The notes below the pieces were generated by a model, which was not told where the DNA came from, ran no database searches, and was given only the letters and a program-made list of their open reading frames with translations. This document shows positions 14,553 through 19,126 of a stretch of 19,126 nt of DNA, one piece after another (the first letter of the stretch is position 1; each line of letters begins with the position of its first letter). Both the position numbers and the translations under genes were made by a program. The stretch lies in assembly GCA_015487335.1 (NCBI GenBank), contig WFPZ01000252.1:1-19126 (forward strand), read 5' to 3'. The DNA comes from Paracoccaceae bacterium (GTDB lineage Bacteria > Pseudomonadota > Alphaproteobacteria > Rhodobacterales > Rhodobacteraceae).

Positions 14553-15338
14553 ATGACGGGGACGCGCGAACACCCCCATGACATCGCTGCCGCTTCGCCT
14601 CTGCCGGACATCGGCCGTGTGAGGCTGGGCGATCTCGTGGCCGTACTCCAGGCCGGCTGGAGCGATTTCCGCACCGCTCCGGCCACGGGTATCCTTTTTA
14701 CCTCCATCTACGTGGCCGCCGGGTGGCTGATGATCCGGTTCTCGGCCGGAGCCCTGGCCTGGACGCTGGTGCTGTCGCTGGGTTTCCCGCTGGTGGCGCC
14801 TTTCGCTGCGGTGGGGTTCTACGAGGTCAGCCGGCGGCTGGAGACGGGCGAATCGCTGTCTCTTCGGGCAATCCTTGGCGCGGTCGTCCGCGAGAAGGAC
14901 AGGCAGCTGCCCTGGATGGGCGCGATCATCGTGATCTACTTCCTGTTCTGGACCTTCCTTGCCCACATGATCTTTGCGCTGTTCATGGGCCCGTCGGTGA
15001 TGATGAACATCACCTCGTCGCTCGACATGCTCTGGACCCCGCGCGGCATGACGATGATCGCGGTCGAGCTTGGCGTGGGCGCTGTCCTTGCCTTCCTGCT
15101 GTTTTCGCTTACCGTGATGAGCCTGCCGATGCTGCTGGACCGCGAGGTGGATTTCGTCACCGCCATGCTGGTCAGCCTGCAGACGGTGCGGCAGAACTTT
15201 CCGGTGATGCTGGTCTGGGGCGTGATCATCGGCGCGCTGACGCTGGCGGCGATGGTGCCGATGTTCCTCGGCCTGTTCCTGGTGCTGCCGGTGCTGGGGC
15301 ATGCCACCTGGCATCTCTACCGCCGCACCCTCCGGTAG
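14553..15338 (+). CDS. DUF2189-type polytopic membrane protein
   Basis: This is a 261-residue inner-membrane protein of unknown function. The N-terminal 35 residues are soluble (MTGTREHPHDIAAASPLPDI). They are followed by about six hydrophobic segments (near residues 47-65, 66-90, 122-146, 165-190, 205-220 and 228-250) with FRTAPATGILFTSIYV, LPMLLDREVDFVTAM and GHATWHLYRRTLR as recognisable family features. The layout matches the DUF2189 family, which automated pipelines sometimes label 'cytochrome c oxidase subunit I-like'. No heme- or copper-ligand pattern is evident, so an oxidase role is not supported. It has its own weak predicted promoter and no clear ribosome binding site. It converges with the bactofilin gene, and the gap holds a terminator serving the minus strand. 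Confidence 0.82.
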   Translation: MTGTREHPHDIAAASPLPDIGRVRLGDLVAVLQAGWSDFRTAPATGILFTSIYVAAGWLMIRFSAGALAWTLVLSLGFPLVAPFAAVGFYEVSRRLETGESLSLRAILGAVVREKDRQLPWMGAIIVIYFLFWTFLAHMIFALFMGPSVMMNITSSLDMLWTPRGMTMIAVELGVGAVLAFLLFSLTVMSLPMLLDREVDFVTAMLVSLQTVRQNFPVMLVWGVIIGALTLAAMVPMFLGLFLVLPVLGHATWHLYRRTLR

Positions 15339-15372
15339 CGAGCGGCCCGAGGGAGGGGCAGCAGACCGCATG

Positions 15373-15397
15373 AAAAGGGCGCCGTCGCGCGGCGCCC
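15373..15397 (-). terminator. Intrinsic terminator of the M23-bactofilin operon
   Basis: On the minus strand an 8-bp GC stem (GGGCGCCG at 15377-15384 with CGGCGCCC at 15390-15397, 5-base loop) is followed directly by TTTT (15376-15373). It lies 25 bases past the bactofilin stop and is the only clear Rho-independent terminator seen in the window. On the plus strand no T-run follows the stem. Confidence 0.75.
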
Positions 15398-15421
15398 CGA
15401 AGCCCTGTGGGAAAAGGGGCG

Positions 15422-15934
15422 TCAGCCCTTCCCGGAGCTGCCCGGCGCGGCCGGGGCGGCGGTTTTCTGCGGCCCGGAGGCGCTCTTTTGCAGCGGGTCT
15501 TCCTGGCGCTGCACCGAGCCCTCGAAGTGGGCGCCCGATTCGATGGCGATGGTCTTGTGGATGATGTCGCCCTCGACCCGGGCGGTCGAGGTCAGCCGGA
15601 CCTTCAGCCCACGCACCCTTCCCACCACGCGGCCGTTCACCACCACGTCATCGGCAACGCATTCGCCGCGCACCGTGGCGCCTTCGCCCACGGTAAGCAG
15701 ATGAGCGCGGATGTCGCCCTCGACGGTGCCCTCGATCTGGATGTCGCCGGTGGTCTTGAGGTTGCCGATCACTGTCAGATCGGACGAGAGGACCGATGCC
15801 GGAGGCTTCGATTTCGGCGTGGAGGGCGTGAATTCGGGCGCAGGAGACTTGGCCGTTGCTTCGGGCACGACGGTTTTCTCCGTCTCGCCCGGCTGTTTCG
15901 CGCCGGGTTCGTTGATTCTGCTTTTAGAAAACAT
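15422..15934 (-). CDS. Bactofilin (polymer-forming cytoskeletal protein)
   Basis: Bactofilins polymerise without nucleotide into cytoplasmic, often membrane-bound filaments that position cell-wall enzymes. The 170-residue product has a Pro/Ser/Lys-rich disordered N-tail (residues 1-48). The central beta-helix domain at about 50-143 shows regularly spaced G-D-I/V turns: VIGNLKTTGDIQIEGTVEGD, VVVNGRVVGRVRG, ARVEGDIIHKTIAIESGAHFEG. A disordered C-tail follows. The size and architecture are typical (DUF583/CcmA-like). The ATG at 15934 has AGGGA a few bases upstream. The start overlaps the end of the M23 peptidase gene by 11 bases, so the two are probably translated together. Bactofilin-M23 gene pairs are known to act jointly in cell shape (for example BacA-LmdC in Hyphomonas, CcmA-Csd1 in Helicobacter). 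Confidence 0.93.
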   Translation of the reverse strand: MFSKSRINEPGAKQPGETEKTVVPEATAKSPAPEFTPSTPKSKPPASVLSSDLTVIGNLKTTGDIQIEGTVEGDIRAHLLTVGEGATVRGECVADDVVVNGRVVGRVRGLKVRLTSTARVEGDIIHKTIAIESGAHFEGSVQRQEDPLQKSASGPQKTAAPAAPGSSGKG

Positions 15935-17285
15935 TTTTCCCTGCCTTGATGAACTTCATCGGGTTGGTGGCTTTGCCGTTCACGCGGATTTCGTAGTGCA
16001 CGTGGCTGCCGGTGGAGCGACCGGAACTTCCCATATCACCAATCCGCTCTCCGCGCGAGACCCTTTGCCCCACTTTCACGCGGATCTTGGCCTGATGCGC
16101 ATAGCGCGTCTCGATGCCGAACTCGTGGCGGATCCTGGTCAGCCGCCCGTAGCCCTTGGACCAGCCGGCGAATACGACCACGCCGTCGGCGGGGGCGTAG
16201 ATCGGGGTGCCGTAGGGCGCGGCCATGTCGAGCCCCTTGTGCATCCTGCCCCAGCGCGGCCCGTAGGGGCTGGTCAGCCGGTAGGGCGATTTCAGCGGCA
16301 GCACCAGCGGCACCTTTTCGGCGGCGATGCGATAGAGGTTCAGAAGATCCAGCCGCTGGAGGATGGCATTGGCGCGGATGCTGTCGGGGTCGGGCTCTTC
16401 GCTGCGGGTGGAGAAGGTGAGCGGCATCAGCGGGCCGCCCTGGCCCGAGTAGCCGCGCCGGACGGTGTCGAGGATCTGCTCGGTGGGCAGGCCGGCGGCG
16501 CGGAACATCTTGTCAAGCGGTTCCAGAGAAAGGCTGACGGCATCCTCGAGCTGGGAAAAGATGCGGTCGTTCTTTTCGTAGAGCAGCTTCTGCTCCATCT
16601 CCAGCTCGGCCACCCGGGCGCGGGCGCTCTCGGCTTCTTCGGCGATTGCGTCGCGCTGGGACGCGGTTTCGGAAAGCGCGGCGGCCAGGAAATCCACCGT
16701 GGCGGCGGTATCTTCGGCAGAGGTCGCGGGCAGGGCTTCGCCGCCGGGCTCGCCGGAAAGTCGCGCCTGCAGCCGTTCGGCCTCGGCGCGGGCTTCGTCG
16801 CGTTCCCTGATGGTGCGGCGCAAGGTGGCCTGGACGGCCTCGATGCCCTGTTCCAGCTCACGCAGGCGGTCTTCGCCTTTCAGAAGTTCCAGCTGCATCG
16901 CCGAAACCTGCCCGAGTGCCATGTTGAAGCGTTCCTGCGCGCTTTTCGCCTCTGCGGCGCGGGCGTCGCGCTCGGCCGAAAGCTCGTTGAGGCGGGTCTC
17001 GTAGAGCAGCCGTTCGCGCTGCGCCTGATCGCGCAGGTTGCCCGAGCCGATGCTGTCGATGAGCAGGAACGAGGTGGCGATGATCGACCATGCCACAAGC
17101 GCGCCGGCGCCGCTCCAGGCCAGAAGCTGGCGCGCCGGGGTGAGTCGGACGAAGCGGGTCCCGGAATCGGTGCGCAGGAAGAGGCGCTTTTCGGGAAAAC
17201 GCTTCCCCAGCCACGTATGGATCTTCTGTGCGATGCGTCCTGGCAACCTGCGGGCCCCGGTCCCATGTCCCCCTCCGCGGGGCAT
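15924..17285 (-). CDS. M23-family (LytM-type) peptidoglycan peptidase with membrane anchor and coiled coil
   Basis: This is a predicted inner-membrane-anchored zinc endopeptidase that would cut peptidoglycan cross-links in the periplasm. The 453-residue protein has a short basic cytoplasmic N-terminus and a transmembrane helix at about residues 54-77 (GALVAWSIIATSFLLID). A long coiled coil (about 85-265; many E/R/Q/L heptads) comes next, then a C-terminal LytM domain (about 325-445). Zinc and catalytic residues are H349 and D353 (MHKGLD), the His of RYAHQ, and H428/H430 (SHVHYEI), so the enzyme looks active rather than degenerate. The ATG at 17285 is the first in frame; a later start cannot be excluded because the first 15 residues are low-complexity. 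The anchor plus cytoplasmic tail would let the adjacent bactofilin position it from inside, as proposed for LmdC. Confidence 0.93.
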   Translation of the reverse strand: MPRGGGHGTGARRLPGRIAQKIHTWLGKRFPEKRLFLRTDSGTRFVRLTPARQLLAWSGAGALVAWSIIATSFLLIDSIGSGNLRDQAQRERLLYETRLNELSAERDARAAEAKSAQERFNMALGQVSAMQLELLKGEDRLRELEQGIEAVQATLRRTIRERDEARAEAERLQARLSGEPGGEALPATSAEDTAATVDFLAAALSETASQRDAIAEEAESARARVAELEMEQKLLYEKNDRIFSQLEDAVSLSLEPLDKMFRAAGLPTEQILDTVRRGYSGQGGPLMPLTFSTRSEEPDPDSIRANAILQRLDLLNLYRIAAEKVPLVLPLKSPYRLTSPYGPRWGRMHKGLDMAAPYGTPIYAPADGVVVFAGWSKGYGRLTRIRHEFGIETRYAHQAKIRVKVGQRVSRGERIGDMGSSGRSTGSHVHYEIRVNGKATNPMKFIKAGKNVF

Positions 17286-17306
17286 CCCCGGCCCCGCGGC
17301 CCGATC

Positions 17307-17336
17307 GTGCTAGCAAATTCGCGCCAGCGGCCGCAA
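17307..17336 (-). promoter_or_regulatory. Putative promoter of the M23-bactofilin operon
   Basis: On the minus strand TTGCGG (17336-17331) and TAGCAC (17312-17307) are separated by 18 bases, predicting a start near 17300, about 15 bases before the ATG. The -10 match is weak, but the layout resembles the predicted promoter at 14518-14546. Confidence 0.35.
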
Positions 17337-17433
17337 GCCCCGCCTCAGCCCCAACCGCCCGGCGGGCGGAAAAGGGCTTGGAGGTGGCAACAAACTGCCG
17401 ACAGGCCCGGCCGTTACCGCCGCCGGCACCTCA

Positions 17434-17907
17434 TCACATCGCGCGCACCGCCTCCAGCACTTCCCGGGCATGGCCCTTCACCCGGACGTTCGGCCAGATG
17501 CGCGCCACCTTGCCATCGCCGTCGATCAGGAAGGTGGTGCGCACGATGCCCATGTACTTGCGCCCGTAGTTGGTTTTTTCCTGCCATACCCCATATGCCT
17601 CGCAGACCCGGCCGTCCTCGTCGGACAGCAGCATGACCTTCAGCCCGTGCTTGTCGCGAAACTTCTCGTGCCGGGAGACAGGGTCGCGCGAGACGCCCAG
17701 CACCACCGCCCCGGCGGCTTCAAATTCATCGGCCAGGGCGGTAAAGTCCAGCGCTTCGGTGGTGCAGCCGGGGGTGTTGTCCTTGGGGTAGAAGTACAGG
17801 ACCACCTTCCGGGGGCGCAGGGCAGAGAGGGTCTGGCTGCCGCCGCCGGCGCGGGGCAGGGTGAAATCGGGGGCGGGTTTGCCGGTTTCGATCATGGGAA
17901 TGGCCAC
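17434..17907 (-). CDS. bcp: Thioredoxin-dependent peroxiredoxin, Bcp/PrxQ type
   Basis: This is a cytoplasmic thiol peroxidase that reduces hydrogen peroxide and organic hydroperoxides. The 157-residue product (from the GTG at 17907) has APDFTLP, YFYPKDNTPGCTTEA with peroxidatic Cys C48, GVSRDPVSRHEKF, and a C-terminal TTFLIDGDGKV segment. The position five residues after C48, where E. coli Bcp has its resolving Cys, is Leu (L53). The only other Cys is C102 (VCEAYGVW), at the place of a non-resolving Cys in E. coli. The enzyme may therefore act as a 1-Cys type or use C102. An ATG at 17895 (MIETGKPAPDF) is an equally plausible start, since neither has a clear ribosome binding site. It is divergent from the AsmA-like gene across a 65-base gap. 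Confidence 0.93.
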   Translation of the reverse strand: MAIPMIETGKPAPDFTLPRAGGGSQTLSALRPRKVVLYFYPKDNTPGCTTEALDFTALADEFEAAGAVVLGVSRDPVSRHEKFRDKHGLKVMLLSDEDGRVCEAYGVWQEKTNYGRKYMGIVRTTFLIDGDGKVARIWPNVRVKGHAREVLEAVRAM

Positions 17908-17931
17908 ATCTGGTTGAAACTCGTTCCAGTT

Positions 17932-17942
17932 TTAGGGCCTAA
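17932..17942. promoter_or_regulatory. Short palindrome between bcp and the AsmA-like gene
   Basis: TTAGG-G-CCTAA is a perfect 5-bp inverted repeat around one base in the 65-base divergent gap. It could be an operator serving either gene, or chance. No convincing -35/-10 pair was found for either direction. Confidence 0.25.
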
Positions 17943-17972
17943 CGGGCAAAGATAAAGGGCAAGAGCGACGGC

Positions 17973-19126
17973 GTGAGCGAATTGCACCCAGATCATGGCA
18001 GCGGGCAGGGCGAAAGGCCCGTGCCCCCGCGCAGGCGGCGCCGCCGGTTCGGCGGCGGGGTGCTCGTGCTTGCCCTGCTGGCCGGGCTGGCGGGCGGGGC
18101 GGCGCTGCTGGTGCTGTCGGGGCGCGCCATCGAGGCGCCGCAGTGGCTTTCGGAGACGGTGGCCGAGCAGATCAACGCGCGCCTGCCCGAGGGGCGCGTG
18201 ACGCTGGGGCGGCTGGTGCTGCAGGCTGGCGAAGACGGCGTGCCGGGGCTGCGGCTGCTTGATCTGGGCATCTTCGACGGTCGCGGCTCGGAGATCGCGC
18301 GGCTCAACGAGGTGGGGGCGCGGGTCTCCTTCGGCGCGCTGCTGCGAGGCGAGCTGCGCACCGACCTGCTGCGCCTCTCGGGCGCCCAGATGACCCTGCG
18401 GCGCAAGCGCGACGGCACGTTCGACCTCTCCTTCGGCGAGGGCGCGCGCACCAGCGGCACCTTCGCCGACGTGGTCGATGCGATGGAGGCCACGCTGGAT
18501 GCCCCGCCCCTGGGCACCATCGGCGCCTTCGAGGCGGTGGATCTGACGATCACCATCGAGGATGCCCGCTCCGGCCGGCTGTGGCAGATCACCGACGGGG
18601 CGCTGCGGGTGAAGCGCACCGAGACGGGGCTGGACCTTTCCGCCGATTTCGACGTGTTCAACGGCACCGAGGAACTGGCCGAGACGGTGCTGGGCCTTTC
18701 CACCAACCGCGACAATGCCGCCGTTTCGCTGGGCATCTCCTTCCGCAACGCCGCCGCCGCCGACATTGCCCTGCAGGCACCTGCGCTCAGCTTTCTCGGG
18801 GTGCTGGAGGCGCCCATCTCGGGGGCGCTCCGGGCCGATTTCGACAGCCGCGGCGCTTTCGACGGCCTCGACGGCACGCTGGAGATCGGCGCCGGCGCGC
18901 TGCAGCCCACGGCGGCCACCCCGCCGGTGCGTTTCGACAGCGGCAAGGCCTATTTCAGCTACGACCCCGAAGCGGAGAAGATCACCTTCTCGGAGGTTTC
19001 GGTGAACACCGACGCGGCCAGCCTGGTGGCGCGGGGGCAGGCCTACCTGCGCGACAAGCGCGAGGGCTGGCCCTCGGCGCTGCTGGGGCAGTTCACCCTC
19101 GAGGGGCTGGAGCTGCGCACCGAGGA
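17973..19126 (+). CDS. AsmA/YhdP-like membrane-anchored protein (3' partial)
   Basis: A continuous open frame starts at GTG 17973 (VSELHPDHGSGQGERP) and is still open at the window's last base, giving at least 384 codons. The product has a basic cytoplasmic head (RRRRRF, residues 20-25) and one transmembrane helix at about 27-48. A long, repetitive beta-rich periplasmic region follows, with the family-like opening AIEAPQWLSETVAEQINARL and many short amphipathic strands (VSFGALLRGELRTDLLRLSG, LDLSADFDVFNGTEEL). This resembles the AsmA/DUF3971 (YhdP) group, now viewed as bridge-like phospholipid carriers between inner and outer membrane. The family call rests on pattern and is moderate; the C-terminus is missing. 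No strong ribosome binding site precedes the GTG. A long minus-strand frame across the same DNA is a shadow. Confidence 0.72.
   Translation, partial: MSELHPDHGSGQGERPVPPRRRRRRFGGGVLVLALLAGLAGGAALLVLSGRAIEAPQWLSETVAEQINARLPEGRVTLGRLVLQAGEDGVPGLRLLDLGIFDGRGSEIARLNEVGARVSFGALLRGELRTDLLRLSGAQMTLRRKRDGTFDLSFGEGARTSGTFADVVDAMEATLDAPPLGTIGAFEAVDLTITIEDARSGRLWQITDGALRVKRTETGLDLSADFDVFNGTEELAETVLGLSTNRDNAAVSLGISFRNAAAADIALQAPALSFLGVLEAPISGALRADFDSRGAFDGLDGTLEIGAGALQPTAATPPVRFDSGKAYFSYDPEAEKITFSEVSVNTDAASLVARGQAYLRDKREGWPSALLGQFTLEGLELRTE

Noticed and set aside
17355..17369. Inverted repeat CCGCCC-GGC-GGGCGG as the bcp terminator
   Set aside because: On the minus strand only two T residues follow the stem; it is also common in GC-rich intergenic DNA.
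17993..18946. 317-codon minus-strand frame at the right edge
   Set aside because: Ser/Arg/Pro-rich shadow of the plus-strand AsmA-like frame, which has a membrane anchor and natural codon use.
1..19126. CRISPR array, phage genes, toxin-antitoxin or defence system
   Set aside because: No spaced direct repeats, no integrase or nuclease gene and no small toxin-like pair was seen; almost all coding space is occupied by recognised housekeeping genes.

Overview
The window looks like ordinary chromosome of a GC-rich alphaproteobacterium of the Rhodobacteraceae/Paracoccaceae type. The evidence is a HemA protein that aligns almost colinearly with the Rhodobacter capsulatus enzyme, UreE/F/G and RodZ proteins of Rhodobacter type, a perfect FNR/FnrL-type palindrome upstream of hemA, and promoters of the form TTGCC-N16/17-TAT. 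This lineage assignment comes from reading the sequence and remembered family sequences; no database search was run.

Layout. (1) Positions 1-1744 hold the 3' end of a urease operon: ureE (5' end cut by the window), ureF and ureG, with the last two overlapping as ATGA. (2) Positions 1745-2075 hold a decayed C-terminal remnant of an IS66-type transposase, an 11-bp tandem repeat and a GC hairpin. (3) Positions 2076-2511 hold two overlapping small paralogous membrane proteins of unknown function. (4) Positions 2533-3906 (minus strand) hold an M20 metallopeptidase, divergent from hemA (4172-5395); the gap between them carries the FNR-type box. (5) Positions 5508-9283 hold a RodZ-like protein, a Rhodobacterales-looking intergenic repeat, ispG and a class I/II aminotransferase that overlaps ispG. 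(6) Positions 9336-13186 hold an AmiC-type amidase and penicillin-binding protein 1A, followed by prfB (RF2) at 13358-14485 and a DUF2189-type membrane protein at 14553-15338. (7) The minus strand 15422-17285 holds an M23 peptidase and bactofilin pair with overlapping ends and a good intrinsic terminator. Next come bcp (17434-17907, minus) and, divergent from it, the start of a large AsmA/YhdP-like protein that runs off the window's right edge.

How the genes work together. The left edge supplies nickel delivery and GTPase factors for urease. hemA commits glycine and succinyl-CoA to tetrapyrrole synthesis, probably under oxygen control. From 5508 rightwards most genes serve the cell envelope: RodZ (elongasome scaffold), IspG (isoprenoid precursors, including the lipid carrier for peptidoglycan), an amidase, PBP1A, bactofilin with its M23 hydrolase, and an AsmA-like protein.

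I found no CRISPR array, toxin-antitoxin pair, phage gene, RNA gene or obvious new defence system. The least explained items are the tandem small membrane proteins, the intergenic repeat at 6788-6844, and the IS66 scar directly beside the urease operon.
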